In this document: positions 35,350 through 47,176 of the stretch, one piece after another
How the letters are laid out: each line of letters starts with the position of its first letter
Numbering within the stretch: position 1 is the stretch's first letter
Assembly: GCF_900129685.1 (NCBI RefSeq)
Contig: NZ_FQWM01000001.1
Location: 1 to 64,000 of the forward strand
Direction: 5' to 3'
Source: Cognatishimia maritima
GTDB lineage: Bacteria > Pseudomonadota > Alphaproteobacteria > Rhodobacterales > Rhodobacteraceae
Length of the DNA stretch: 64,000 nucleotides
Made by a program: the position numbers and the translations under genes
Notes under the pieces: model-generated
The model's database searches: none
Told to the model about the DNA's origin: nothing
Seen by the model: the letters and a program-made list of their open reading frames with translations, nothing else

Positions 35350-36492
35350 TTACCCCTTCCAGATCCAGCCGCCGCCAAAGATACGGCTGCCTTCAGACGC
35401 GTAGAACACGCAGGCCTGGCCCGGTGACACACCTTCTTCCGGCGTAAGCAACTCGACCTCAGCCGTCGTTGGCCCGGTCGGGCGCACGATCGCCTCGCGG
35501 GGTGGGCGCGTTGAGCGCACTTTCACCGACAGATGCCATTCCTTTTGGCTCTCAAACGGCTCATCCCCCAGCCAGTTGATCTCGCGCACTGGAACGGTGC
35601 GTGTCGCAAGCATGGACTTCGGGCCAACAATCACTTGTTTGTTGTTGACGTCCAGTTTGACCACATAAAGCGGTTCAGACAGGCCACCGATGCCCAAGCC
35701 ACGACGTTGGCCAATGGTGTAATGCAGAACCCCATTGTGTGTGCCGCGCACATTGCCTTCGTGATCGACGATCTCACCCGGTTCAGCAGCACCCGGACGC
35801 AATTTTTCGATCACCGAGGCATAATCGCCATTGGGTACAAAACAAATGTCTTGGCTGTCAGGTTTATCTGCCACCGACAGTCCGTATTCAGCGGCTAAGG
35901 CCCGCGTGGCCTCTTTGTTGGGCAGGTGCCCCAAGGGGAACCGCAAATAGTCCAGCTGTTCTGGCGTGGTGGAGAACAGGAAATAGCTTTGGTCCTTGCT
36001 GGCATTCTCGGCCGAATGCAGTTCTGGCCCGTGGTCGCCGACCTTCCGCTGGATGTAGTGGCCGGTGGCCATGCAATCGGCCTCTAGGTCCTTGGCGGTC
36101 TCCAGAAGGTCTTTGAACTTCACCCGCTCGTTACAACGAATGCAAGGAACGGGAGTAGCACCGGCCAGATAGCTGTCAGCGAATTCATCGATCACGGCGT
36201 CCTGAAAGATGTTTTCATAGTCCAGAACGTAATGCGGAAAGCCTTTTTCCTCGGCCACGCGGCGTGCATCGTGGATGTCGATCCCGGCACAGCAGGCACC
36301 TTTTTTGGCCAATGCCGCCCCGTGGTCATAAAGCTGCAATGTCACGCCAACCACGTCATAGCCTTCGTCCGCGAGTTTCGCGGCCACAACAGAGCTGTCC
36401 ACGCCGCCCGACATAGCAACCACCACCCGCGTTTCAGACGGGGGTTTCGCAAATCCAAGCGAGTTCAGTGGATGGGTTTCATCAAGGGCCAT
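35350..36492 (-). CDS. mnmA: tRNA-specific 2-thiouridylase
   Basis: Thiolates U34 of tRNA Lys, Glu and Gln. 380 residues. The ATP PP-loop is [11 protein letters not shown]; catalytic Cys residues lie in [11 protein letters not shown] and DSQDICFV; the linker has [14 protein letters not shown]. The start at 36492 faces the sciP promoter region. Confidence 0.96.
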   Translation of the reverse strand: MALDETHPLNSLGFAKPPSETRVVVAMSGGVDSSVVAAKLADEGYDVVGVTLQLYDHGAALAKKGACCAGIDIHDARRVAEEKGFPHYVLDYENIFQDAVIDEFADSYLAGATPVPCIRCNERVKFKDLLETAKDLEADCMATGHYIQRKVGDHGPELHSAENASKDQSYFLFSTTPEQLDYLRFPLGHLPNKEATRALAAEYGLSVADKPDSQDICFVPNGDYASVIEKLRPGAAEPGEIVDHEGNVRGTHNGVLHYTIGQRRGLGIGGLSEPLYVVKLDVNNKQVIVGPKSMLATRTVPVREINWLGDEPFESQKEWHLSVKVRSTRPPREAIVRPTGPTTAEVELLTPEEGVSPGQACVFYASEGSRIFGGGWIWKG

Positions 36493-36564
36493 TGCAGGTT
36501 CCAGACATGCCGGGGAGTGAAAGAAAGGAATATAAGAAAATCCTAAACACTCTCAACCCCTCGT

Positions 36565-36579
36565 TTCATGTCTCGTTAA
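36565..36579 (+). promoter_or_regulatory. Near-consensus CtrA box upstream of sciP
   Basis: TTCA-N7-TTAA matches the CtrA site TTAA-N7-TTAA at 7 of 8 positions and lies 34 nt before the chosen sciP start. The match is short and could be chance; the ctrA neighbour makes it worth noting. Confidence 0.4.
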
Positions 36580-36612
36580 GGCAATTGCGGCGATATGGGC
36601 GCAGGAAAGGGG

Positions 36613-36897
36613 ATGAGCATGTACTTGAAAAAGGTCGATGGGCAGCGCGCAATCACTTTGGGGGATGGCACCGTGCTATCACAGGCAGACCTGCCGCCTC
36701 GGACAACCCGTCGCTGGGTGGCGTCGCGCAAGGCGGCGGTGGTGCGCGGGGTGTTGCATGGGTTGATCAGCCAAGAGGAGGCATTGCAGCGCTATGAGCT
36801 TTCAGAAGAGGAATTTCAGGAGTGGCTGCGCGCCATCCATCATTTTGGGGAGGATGGGTTAAAGACCACGTGTTTGCAAAAGTATAGACAACTTTAA
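36613..36897 (+). CDS. sciP: SciP-type CtrA inhibitor (DUF1153)
   Basis: 94 residues from the ATG at 36613, with AGGAAAGGGG directly upstream; ATG at 36619 is also possible. The DUF1153 core is clear: LPPRTTRRWVASRKAAVVRG, then LISQEEALQRYELSEEEFQE, a helix-turn-helix. In Caulobacter SciP binds CtrA and blocks activation of its targets in G1. Here the gene lies 92 nt upstream of ctrA and in the same direction, so regulator and inhibitor may be controlled together. Confidence 0.9.
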   Translation: MSMYLKKVDGQRAITLGDGTVLSQADLPPRTTRRWVASRKAAVVRGVLHGLISQEEALQRYELSEEEFQEWLRAIHHFGEDGLKTTCLQKYRQL

Positions 36898-36923
36898 CTT
36901 GTATTGGTAATTTCGGATTAATC

Positions 36924-36938
36924 TTAATCTTTGCTTAA
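36924..36938 (+). promoter_or_regulatory. CtrA-binding box (TTAA-N7-TTAA) upstream of ctrA
   Basis: A perfect TTAA-TCTTTGC-TTAA lies 51 nt upstream of the ctrA start. Further TTAA half-sites occur at 36918 and 36956. Autoregulation of ctrA through such boxes is known in Caulobacter; here it is inferred from the site. Confidence 0.65.
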
Positions 36939-36989
36939 GACTATGGTGTTCAAGGTTAATTCTGCCTGAGCGATACTCGGAGAAATTGA

Positions 36990-40110
<3,121 letters not shown>

Positions 40111-40119
40111 GGGCAGCCT

Positions 40120-42210
40120 GTGAGCAGCCGCCCGGAAATCCTATTTCCGCTCTTTGCGGAGATCACCAAGTTGGAGGGTGTCGGCCCCAAAGTGGCGCAG
40201 CACCTTTCAACCATTGGGTTAGATAAGCCGCGTGACGTTTTGTTTTCATTGCCGTATTCAGTTGTGGATCGGCGTCGACGAGACACCATACAAGGCGCGG
40301 ATTTGCCGGGCATTGTGACCGTCTCTGTCACTATTGGTGCCCATAAAGCGCCGCGAAATCGCAGCGGCGCATATCGCGTGACGGTCAACGATGCCGCGAC
40401 AAGTTTCCAATTGGTTTTCTTTCATGCACGCGGTGACTATTTGCAAAAGCAGCTTCCGGTTGGTGAGGAACGTCTGGTGTCGGGTCGGGTCGAATTGTTC
40501 GACGGGATTGCCCAGATGGTGCACCCCGACCACATGCTGCCCGAGGACGAAGCCGGCTCCATTCCTGATTTTGAGCCGGTTTATCACCTGACCTCGGGCG
40601 TAACGCTAAAGACCATGACCAAAGCGGCGGCTTCTGCTTTGCGTTTGGCCCCCAACTTGGCCGAATGGATTGATCCTCGCCAAAAGGCACTGGCGCAATG
40701 GCCTGATTGGAAAGACGCCATTGAAACGGCGCATCGCCCGGAAGGTTTAAAAGACACCGCGCCCACAGTCCCGGCCAGAGAGCGGCTGGCCTACGATGAA
40801 TTCTTTGCCCATCAACTGACGCTGGCATTGGCCCGCAGTCAGTTAAAACGTGCGCCGGGGCGGGTGAGCCAGGCGACGGGCAAGCTGCAGGCCAAAGTGC
40901 TTGCCGCCTTGCCATACCGCCCGACCGGCGCGCAACAGCGGGCGATTTCTGAAATTGCCGACGACATGGCGACGCCGCATCGGATGAACCGCTTGCTGCA
41001 AGGGGATGTTGGCGCGGGCAAAACCCTCGTGGCCTTCATGGCGATGCTGAACGCGGTCGAAGCGGGCGGGCAGGGTGTGATGATGGCCCCTACAGAGATT
41101 CTGGCGCGTCAGCACCTGCAAGGCCTGCGTCCCTTGGCGGAACAGGCTGGCGTAGTTGTTGAAATCCTGACCGGGCGCGACAAGGGCAAAGAGCGGCGCG
41201 CAAAGCTGGATGCGTTGCAGGCGGGGAACATTCATATCTTGGTGGGCACCCATGCGGTGTTCCAAAAAGACGTAGCGTTTCACGACTTGCGGCTGGCCAT
41301 CGTGGATGAGCAGCATCGATTTGGCGTGCGGCAACGGTTGGAGCTTGGCAAAAAAGGTGCGCAGGCGGATGTGCTGGTGATGACGGCGACTCCGATCCCA
41401 CGATCGTTGGCGCTGGCGCAATATGGCGACATGGATGTCTCGGTTCTGGATGAAAAGCCACCGGGGCGGCAGCCGATCACAACCGTCATGGTCTCTGATG
41501 CGCGCACGGATGAAGTGGTGGATCGCCTGCGGCGCGCTGTGGCCGAAGGTAAACAGGCCTATTGGGTCTGTCCGCTGGTCGAAGAAAGCGAAGTGATGGA
41601 CCTGACCGCCGCCGAGGATCGGTTCAAAATGCTGCGCGCGGCATTGGGCGAGGGGATCTGCGGGCTTGTGCACGGCCAGATGCCACCGCCCGAAAAAGAC
41701 GCTGCCATGGCCGATTTCGCCGCGGGCAAAACCAAGGTTTTGGTGGCCACAACCGTGATCGAAGTTGGGGTTGATGTGCCCAATGCAACGATCATGGTGA
41801 TCGAACGCGCCGAAAGCTTTGGCCTTGCGCAGTTGCACCAATTGCGGGGCCGCGTGGGGCGGGGCGATCAGGCCTCGACCTGTTTGTTGCTGTATCAAGC
41901 GCCGCTGTCTGAAAACGGGCTAAAGCGGCTAAAGGTCATGCGCGACACCAATGATGGCTTCAAGATTTCCGAAACCGATCTAGAAATGCGCGGAGCGGGC
42001 GATTTGATCGGAACCGCACAGTCGGGTTTGCCGCGATTCCGTATCGCTGACATCGAATCGCAGGCGGCGCTGATGGCGATTGCCCAAAGTGACGCGCGAA
42101 AACTGCTGAATGATGATCCGACGCTGAAAACGGACCGCGGCAAGGCCGCGCGTGTTCTTTTGTGGCTGATGGAGCAGGATCAGGCCATCCGTTTGATTTC
42201 AGTGGGTTAG
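40120..42210 (+). CDS. recG: ATP-dependent DNA helicase RecG
   Basis: Branch-migrates stalled forks and Holliday junctions. 696 residues from a GTG start. The N-terminal wedge domain contains PRDVLFSLPYSVVDRR. Helicase motifs are present: QGDVGAGKTLVAF (I), IVDEQHRFGVRQR (II), VMTATPIPRSLALAQYGDMD (III), and the C-terminal TTVIEVGVDVPNA and HQLRGRVGRG. It is probably co-transcribed with ligA. An SOS-box-driven gene follows. Confidence 0.96.
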   Translation: MSSRPEILFPLFAEITKLEGVGPKVAQHLSTIGLDKPRDVLFSLPYSVVDRRRRDTIQGADLPGIVTVSVTIGAHKAPRNRSGAYRVTVNDAATSFQLVFFHARGDYLQKQLPVGEERLVSGRVELFDGIAQMVHPDHMLPEDEAGSIPDFEPVYHLTSGVTLKTMTKAAASALRLAPNLAEWIDPRQKALAQWPDWKDAIETAHRPEGLKDTAPTVPARERLAYDEFFAHQLTLALARSQLKRAPGRVSQATGKLQAKVLAALPYRPTGAQQRAISEIADDMATPHRMNRLLQGDVGAGKTLVAFMAMLNAVEAGGQGVMMAPTEILARQHLQGLRPLAEQAGVVVEILTGRDKGKERRAKLDALQAGNIHILVGTHAVFQKDVAFHDLRLAIVDEQHRFGVRQRLELGKKGAQADVLVMTATPIPRSLALAQYGDMDVSVLDEKPPGRQPITTVMVSDARTDEVVDRLRRAVAEGKQAYWVCPLVEESEVMDLTAAEDRFKMLRAALGEGICGLVHGQMPPPEKDAAMADFAAGKTKVLVATTVIEVGVDVPNATIMVIERAESFGLAQLHQLRGRVGRGDQASTCLLLYQAPLSENGLKRLKVMRDTNDGFKISETDLEMRGAGDLIGTAQSGLPRFRIADIESQAALMAIAQSDARKLLNDDPTLKTDRGKAARVLLWLMEQDQAIRLISVG

Positions 42211-42238
42211 ACGCGATCTGACTATGAATTCGCTAAAT

Positions 42239-42263
42239 GTTCTCAAATGTTCTCATAAAGTTC
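42239..42263 (+). promoter_or_regulatory. LexA SOS box (GTTC-N7-GTTC)
   Basis: GTTC at 42249-42252 and at 42260-42263 are separated by exactly 7 nt (TCATAAA), the alphaproteobacterial LexA operator. A third GTTC lies at 42239-42242 (spacing 6). Downstream, GAAC at 42287 with 7 nt to CAAC, and GAAC at 42305, give weaker inverse matches. The box lies 65 nt before the start of the 40-residue gene. Confidence 0.75.
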
Positions 42264-42327
42264 TTGCATTCGGCTGCGGAAAATGAGAACAAAGAGGCAA
42301 CAAAGAACTGAGCGCAGGAGCAACACC

Positions 42328-42450
42328 ATGATGTCCCAGATCAAAACAGCGATCCGCAATTCGCAATCTACCCTTGTGCAGGATGCCATTGGCGCAGCTG
42401 CTTTGGTGGTGATGATGATTGTTGCCCTGCATATCCCCGGACTTGCCTAA
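42328..42450 (+). CDS. 40-residue SOS-regulated single-pass membrane protein
   Basis: Begins ATG-ATG at 42328 after a good ribosome site (AGGAGCAACACC) and ends TAA at 42448-42450. The N-terminal half is amphipathic and polar (SQIKTAIRNSQSTLVQDA); the C-terminal half is one hydrophobic helix (IGAAALVVMMIVALHIPG). A consensus SOS box precedes it. Caulobacter SidA, a 29-residue inner-membrane division inhibitor, has the same layout of LexA control and a single helix. I see no sequence match that proves homology, so the division-inhibitor role is a hypothesis. Confidence 0.7.
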   Translation: MMSQIKTAIRNSQSTLVQDAIGAAALVVMMIVALHIPGLA

Positions 42451-42630
42451 AGGAATTTGATGAACCTCTGACTGCCTGGCGTTCCGGCAAGGGCTGATCC
42501 CGACGCACCTGTCCCCAATTTGTGCGTGTTTACTGATACTGCCTGTCCCTTAGTCCTCAGTAATGTCTCTTTATGGGTCTGCCTCACAACATCCCATTTG
42601 GACCATCCCTTGCAAAGAGAACGCAACCTT

Positions 42631-42667
42631 CGCCGCCTTCCTCCCCGGGAAGTGCGGCGATTTTTTT
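42631..42667 (+). terminator. Intrinsic terminator after the SOS-regulated small gene
   Basis: CGCCGC-C-TTCC pairs with GGAA-GT-GCGGCG (42631-42659) and is followed by ATTTTTTTA. It ends the transcript about 180 nt past the 40-residue gene, leaving a long 3' untranslated region in which I see no further gene. Confidence 0.75.
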
Positions 42668-42685
42668 ATTGGGCGAAAGGGATTG

Positions 42686-43138
42686 TCAGGCGCATGCAGA
42701 TTGCTCGGCTTGATCGAAGGCTTCGAGTGTGGCTTCAAGCGCCAGTAGGATGGAGGCGTGGCGATTGCGATAGTCCTGCGCGGGGCGCAAAACCTCAAGC
42801 CCGTCAAACGGGGCGGGTGGTGTTGGGCCGCCGTCTTTTAGCATGGCCTTTAGGGCGTCGCGCCCGGCTTCAACCTGCGCTTTTGTGCAGCCAATGATGT
42901 TCTTGCCGACAACCGACGCCGCTGCTTGCCCCAAGGCGCAGGCTTTCACGTCTTGGCCATAGGCGGTGATTTTGCCGTCCTTGATCTCTACATCCACGGT
43001 GATGGTCGATCCGCAAAGCGGTGCGCGCTTTTTCACGGTGGCATCCGGGTCAGGCAACCGATCCGTATGCGGCATGTCCGATGCCAGGGCCAGAATCTGC
43101 CCCGAATAGAGTTTGATCAGGTCGGTTTCACCGGACAT
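42686..43138 (-). CDS. SufU/NifU-type iron-sulfur cluster assembly scaffold
   Basis: 150 residues from the ATG at 43138; the frame to 43219 overlaps hisI and is not used. The U-type fold is seen in LIKLYSGQILALASDMPHTD, RAPLCGSTITVDVEI, VKACALGQAAASVVGKNI and GCTKAQVEAGRDA. Two of the usual three ligand Cys are in place (PLCGS, KACALG), and a third Cys lies in IIGCTKA. It is divergent from hisI. Whether it acts as a scaffold or as a sulfur-transfer zinc protein cannot be told. Confidence 0.85.
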   Translation of the reverse strand: MSGETDLIKLYSGQILALASDMPHTDRLPDPDATVKKRAPLCGSTITVDVEIKDGKITAYGQDVKACALGQAAASVVGKNIIGCTKAQVEAGRDALKAMLKDGGPTPPAPFDGLEVLRPAQDYRNRHASILLALEATLEAFDQAEQSACA

Positions 43139-43203
43139 GGTTATTTCCTTTTGTCTGCGTTTCCTAGATAGAGGGCCAGACCAGAGATGCAAAGGGTTTC
43201 GAC

Positions 43204-43563
43204 ATGACATTTGATCCAAAGGCGCTGACCTTCAACGATGCGGGCCTTATTCCGGTGATCGCGCAAGACGCAGAGTCGCTTGAGGTCTTGATGATGGCAT
43301 GGATGAATGCGGAAGCTATTGAAAAGACGCTGGAAAGTGGAAAGGTGACCTATTGGTCGCGCTCACGGCAAGCGTTCTGGATCAAGGGCGAAACCAGCGG
43401 GCACACGCAGGAATTGGTCGATTTGCGCTACGACTGTGATCAGGATTGTATCTTGGTTTTGGTGCGGCAAACCGGCGCTGCGTGCCACACAATGCGCAGA
43501 ACGTGCTTTTATCGCGCTGTGCGCGATGGCGAAAGCATCGAACTGATGAAGCCAATGGTGTAA
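43204..43563 (+). CDS. hisI: Phosphoribosyl-AMP cyclohydrolase
   Basis: Third step of histidine synthesis. 119 residues, a stand-alone HisI without the HisE domain. Motifs: [40 protein letters not shown], the metal-binding DCDQDC region, and [13 protein letters not shown], shown as [12 protein letters not shown]. Confidence 0.96.
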   Translation: MTFDPKALTFNDAGLIPVIAQDAESLEVLMMAWMNAEAIEKTLESGKVTYWSRSRQAFWIKGETSGHTQELVDLRYDCDQDCILVLVRQTGAACHTMRRTCFYRAVRDGESIELMKPMV

Positions 43564-43621
43564 GGGGCGTTGCCCCTCGGCCTGCGGCCTTACCCCAGAG
43601 TATTTTTGCAATGATGAAAAG
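43564..43621 (+). repeat. Intergenic hairpin plus GAGTATTTTTG motif, probable Rhodobacteraceae repeat
   Basis: Immediately after hisI lie GGGGC-GTT-GCCCC and GGCC-TGC-GGCC, then CCCCAGAGTATTTTTGCAA and TGATGAAAAG. From memory, closely similar GC hairpin plus GAGTATTTTTG...GATGAA strings recur at gene ends in many Rhodobacteraceae genomes. Only one copy is in this window, so its repeat status cannot be tested here. It may serve as a terminator for hisI. Confidence 0.5.
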
Positions 43622-43630
43622 GGATGGGCG

Positions 43631-44479
43631 TTAGAGGCCGATCATGACGCGAATGTCTGCGGGCGTGGCCCCTTCAGCGCGAAACTTTGAAATGGCACGC
43701 GCGTCATCCCGTTTGGCGAGACGTTTGCCGTTTTCATCCCTGATCAGACCGTGGTGGTGATAGGTCGGGATTGGCATGTCGAGCAGCGCCAATAAGATCA
43801 CCTGAATCTGCGTGAATTCAAACAAATCCTCGCCGCGCACCACATGCGTTATGCCCTGCGCGACGTCATCCAATGCTGAGGCAAGGAAATAGGCAACAAT
43901 TTCTTCGCCCTTGCGCGAGAGGACGATGTCGCCAATTTCGTCTAGGGCTTGTTTCGGATCAATGTGGTGCGTGCCTTCATAGCGCGGTCCTGTTTCGCGG
44001 AACACAACATCGCGATCAGACAAGAGATCCAGCGCGCGCTCCAGATGGATGCGCAGGGCATCGCCCGGTTTGCGATCTGACATGGGGCGATGTTTGCAGG
44101 TGCCGGGATAGACCTCATGGGCGACGCCTTCTTGCGGGGCGGCAAGAGCGGCGCGAATGTCGGCGCGGCTGCAGGAACAGGGGTAGAGCAGATCGCGTGC
44201 AGCAAGCTTTTTAAGCGCTGGATCATAGGCGGTGAGTTGTTCCGATTGGCGCAAGACCGGTTCGTCCCAGCGCAGCCCGAGCCAAGTCAGATCATCAATG
44301 ATCTGCGCGTCCCATTCGGGTTTGCAGCGCTGCAGATCGGTGTCTTCCATCCGCAGCAAAAACGCTCCGTTCTGCGAACGCGCCATGTCATGCGCCACAA
44401 TCGCTGAATAGGCGTGACCCAAGTGCAGAGGGCCGGTTGGTGATGGAGCAAAGCGAGTACGAAAGGCCAATTTTTTCAA
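43631..44479 (-). CDS. gluQRS: Glutamyl-Q tRNA(Asp) synthetase
   Basis: A truncated glutamyl-tRNA synthetase paralogue that places Glu on queuosine-34 of tRNA-Asp. 282 residues: only the catalytic domain, with FAPSPTGPLHLGHAYSA (HIGH-type), a zinc site (YPCSCSR and GTCKHRP), RGEDLF, and GKRLAKRDDA in place of KMSKS. No anticodon-binding domain is present, which separates it from GltX. It follows trmFO by 18 nt. Confidence 0.93.
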   Translation of the reverse strand: MKKLAFRTRFAPSPTGPLHLGHAYSAIVAHDMARSQNGAFLLRMEDTDLQRCKPEWDAQIIDDLTWLGLRWDEPVLRQSEQLTAYDPALKKLAARDLLYPCSCSRADIRAALAAPQEGVAHEVYPGTCKHRPMSDRKPGDALRIHLERALDLLSDRDVVFRETGPRYEGTHHIDPKQALDEIGDIVLSRKGEEIVAYFLASALDDVAQGITHVVRGEDLFEFTQIQVILLALLDMPIPTYHHHGLIRDENGKRLAKRDDARAISKFRAEGATPADIRVMIGL

Positions 44480-44497
44480 TCCCTTGTCAGGTGAAGT

Positions 44498-45868
44498 TCA
44501 GACCTTAATAGAACTTTCATTTGTGGCCAACCACGCCGTCCAATCGGCCTTTGCACGGTCGGTGTAAGCCTTATAGCGGTCCTTGCGTCCGCGCCGACCA
44601 CCTTTCAAACCATCGACCGGCTGAAAGAGGCCGAAGTTCACGTTCATGGGTTGAAACGTCTTTGCCTCTGCCCCTCCGGTGATGTGATGCACAAGCGCGC
44701 CCATGGCCGTGTTCAAAGGTGCCGTTTCCATGGGTTGGCCAAGGATTTCAGCCGCCGCAAGACGCCCTGCCAACAGACCCATGGCGGCACTTTCAACATA
44801 GCCCTCGACACCGGTGATTTGCCCGGCAAAGCGGATATGTGGTTTGGCTTTCATCCGCATTTGGTTGTCGAGCAGTGTCGGGGAATTGATAAAGGTATTG
44901 CGGTGAATGCCCCCAAGCCGCGCGAAAGACGCGTTTTCAAGGCCCGGGATCATTTTGAAGACCTCGGTCTGCGCGCCGTATTTCATTTTGGTTTGAAAGC
45001 CGACGATATTCATTAACGTGCCCAACGAATTGTCGTGGCGCAGCTGCACCACCGCATGGGGGCGGTTGTCGGGATCATGGGGGTTGGTCAGACCGACGGG
45101 TTTCATCGGCCCAAAACGCAGGGTTTCGCGACCGCGTTCAGCCATCACTTCGATGGGTAGGCATCCGTCGAAATAGCCGGCGGTTTCGCCTTCGTGGAAT
45201 TCGGTTTTGTCCGCGGCAAGAAGCGCAACGATGAACGCCTCATATTGGGCTTCGGTCATCGGGCAGTTCAGGTAGGCTTTTTGTTCGGCCTCCGTTTCGC
45301 CCTTGTCATAACGGGATTGAAACCAAGCAACGTCCATATTGACGGACTCGGTATAAACAATCGGCGCGATGGCATCAAAGAAGGCGAGGGAATCGGCACC
45401 CGTTTCCGCCTGAATCGCCGCGCCCAATCCGGCCGAGGTCAGGGGGCCTGTGGCGATGATCCAGTGGCCATCAGAGGGGAGTTCGGTGATTTCTCCGTAG
45501 TCCACCGTCACATTTGGGTGCGACTTCAAGGCGGCGGTCACGCTTTCGGCAAAGGGATCACGGTCAACCGCCAAAGCGCCGCCAGCGGGCAGGCGGTGTT
45601 TGTCGGCGGTCTGCATGATCAGACCATTGGCCGCGCGCATTTCCCAATGCAGCAGGCCAACGGCATTCTGTTCGTCATCATCAGACCGGAAGGAGTTTGA
45701 ACACACCATCTCCCCCAGATTGCCGGTCTGGTGGGCAAAGGTTGCAACCTTTGGGCGCATCTCGTGGATCACCACTTGGACGCCCATATTGGCAGCTTGC
45801 CAAGCGGCTTCGGAGCCTGCCATGCCGCCGCCGACAATATGTAATGTGTTTGATGTGTTCTGTGTCAT
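44498..45868 (-). CDS. trmFO: Methylenetetrahydrofolate-tRNA-(uracil-5-)-methyltransferase
   Basis: FAD- and folate-dependent enzyme that makes m5U54 in the tRNA T-loop. 456 residues from the ATG at 45868; the frame extends to 46042 but that part is not TrmFO. FAD site: [19 protein letters not shown]; then [10 protein letters not shown], the Cys-containing [16 protein letters not shown], and [11 protein letters not shown]. It forms a tRNA-modification pair with gluQRS. Confidence 0.95.
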   Translation of the reverse strand: MTQNTSNTLHIVGGGMAGSEAAWQAANMGVQVVIHEMRPKVATFAHQTGNLGEMVCSNSFRSDDDEQNAVGLLHWEMRAANGLIMQTADKHRLPAGGALAVDRDPFAESVTAALKSHPNVTVDYGEITELPSDGHWIIATGPLTSAGLGAAIQAETGADSLAFFDAIAPIVYTESVNMDVAWFQSRYDKGETEAEQKAYLNCPMTEAQYEAFIVALLAADKTEFHEGETAGYFDGCLPIEVMAERGRETLRFGPMKPVGLTNPHDPDNRPHAVVQLRHDNSLGTLMNIVGFQTKMKYGAQTEVFKMIPGLENASFARLGGIHRNTFINSPTLLDNQMRMKAKPHIRFAGQITGVEGYVESAAMGLLAGRLAAAEILGQPMETAPLNTAMGALVHHITGGAEAKTFQPMNVNFGLFQPVDGLKGGRRGRKDRYKAYTDRAKADWTAWLATNESSIKV

Positions 45869-46297
45869 GTGCGCGACATAAGGCAGATCGCGCGTTTTGG
45901 AAAGGGGATCAGAGATAGGGGATGAGACGAAACATTTGGGTCGCTGCGGCGGTCCTGTCGAGGTCTGAGAGAGAGTTGACCCTGGAGGGACCGACCACCT
46001 TTCAGCGACCCAATGGTTCTTGGTACATCTGGGAAAGTCCATCTGGGAAAGACGGCTTGCCTGAAATGGTTATCGCACGGGGGCTTCGCGGCGACCAGCG
46101 TCAATTGGGAACAAATGTGGCACGAATTGGGAAACAATCACCTTGGTCGAAACTGATGTTGATTTAAGTTATTATTTTCAGTGGCTTGCTAAGTGTGTCG
46201 CCGTGAGCGTTTGCTGGGGTTTGACACAGTTTTACCATAATAAAAGCGGTTGATTTACCCCGTTATGTAATCTCGTGTGCCACATCACCCGTTGTCG
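45869..46297. other. Interval without a supported gene
   Basis: An 81-codon frame (45922-46167, plus) begins [12 protein letters not shown], resembling the start of a NUDIX protein, then loses all similarity. It could be a decayed remnant. The second half (about 46150-46270) is AT-rich with a TTGACA at about 46221 but no convincing -10. I see no repeat ends or transposase motifs. Confidence 0.35.
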
Positions 46298-47083
46298 CTA
46301 CTGCGACCAGTTGGGCGCGCGTTTGTCCAAGAAGGCTTGAATACCTTCCTCGGTGTCTTGAAACAGCATGTTTTGCACCATGACGTCTGCCGCATAGTCA
46401 TAGGCTTGTTCGGTTGGCATCGTGGCTTGTTTGTAGAAGGCTTCTTTGCCAATTTTCACGACACTGCCGAGCTTGCCGGCGACCGTTTCGGCCAGCTTCA
46501 GCGTTTCTTGATCCAGCAACTCCGGCGTGACAACCCGATTTACCAAACCGGCGGCTTCGGCTTCGGTTGCGGTCAGAAATTGACCGGTGGTCAACATTTC
46601 AAACGCTTTCTTGCGAGGGATATTGCGCGAAAGGGCCACCATCGGAGTTGAGCAGAACAGTCCAATATTGATCCCGTTGACACCAAAGCGGGTGCCTTCG
46701 GCCGCAATCGCCATATCGCAGGTCGCGACAAGCTGACAGCCCGCAGCGGTGGCAATCCCGTGGACCTGCGCAATAACGGGTTGGGGCAGGGACTGAATCG
46801 TCAGCATCAAATTGCTGCAACGTTGAAACAGATCGGCGAAATAGCTACGTCCTTTGTCGTCCGACGTGCGGCCTGCGGTCATTTGTTTCAGGTCATGGCC
46901 CGCACAAAAGGCTTTGCCTGCTCCGGCCAAAGTGACGACGCGGATCTTTGGGTCCGCTGCGATCTGGTCGAGTTCTGATTGCAGCGCCGCAAGCATCTCA
47001 TCGGACAGGCAGTTTAGCCTCTCTGGCGCATTCATTGTCAGCTGTGCAATCGCGCCCGTGTCGCAACGTTCCAGAATTGCCAT
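46298..47083 (-). CDS. Enoyl-CoA hydratase/isomerase family protein, ECHDC3-like
   Basis: 261 residues from the ATG at 47083 with GGGAGGACAAG upstream. Crotonase fold: LAGAGKAFCAGHDLKQM is the oxyanion region. The second block reads GIATAAGCQLVATCDMAIAA, where true hydratases have a Glu in place of the Gln. The next block reads GVNGINIGLFCSTP, lacking the second catalytic Glu. This pattern is that of the ECHDC3 group, whose activity is not established. Hydratase activity is therefore doubtful. It is divergent from a thioesterase gene. Confidence 0.85.
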   Translation of the reverse strand: MAILERCDTGAIAQLTMNAPERLNCLSDEMLAALQSELDQIAADPKIRVVTLAGAGKAFCAGHDLKQMTAGRTSDDKGRSYFADLFQRCSNLMLTIQSLPQPVIAQVHGIATAAGCQLVATCDMAIAAEGTRFGVNGINIGLFCSTPMVALSRNIPRKKAFEMLTTGQFLTATEAEAAGLVNRVVTPELLDQETLKLAETVAGKLGSVVKIGKEAFYKQATMPTEQAYDYAADVMVQNMLFQDTEEGIQAFLDKRAPNWSQ

Positions 47084-47176
47084 CTTGTCCTCCCTCATCT
47101 TTGCGGCAAGCCTAGGGGCCAGGAGCAGGATTGCAAAGTGGTGGCGGTACGAACGTCGCGGCATATTGGAGGATTG

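Noticed and set aside
45922-46167. 81-codon gene with a NUDIX-like start
   Set aside because: Similarity stops after about a dozen residues and no NUDIX box follows; listed only as a possible remnant.
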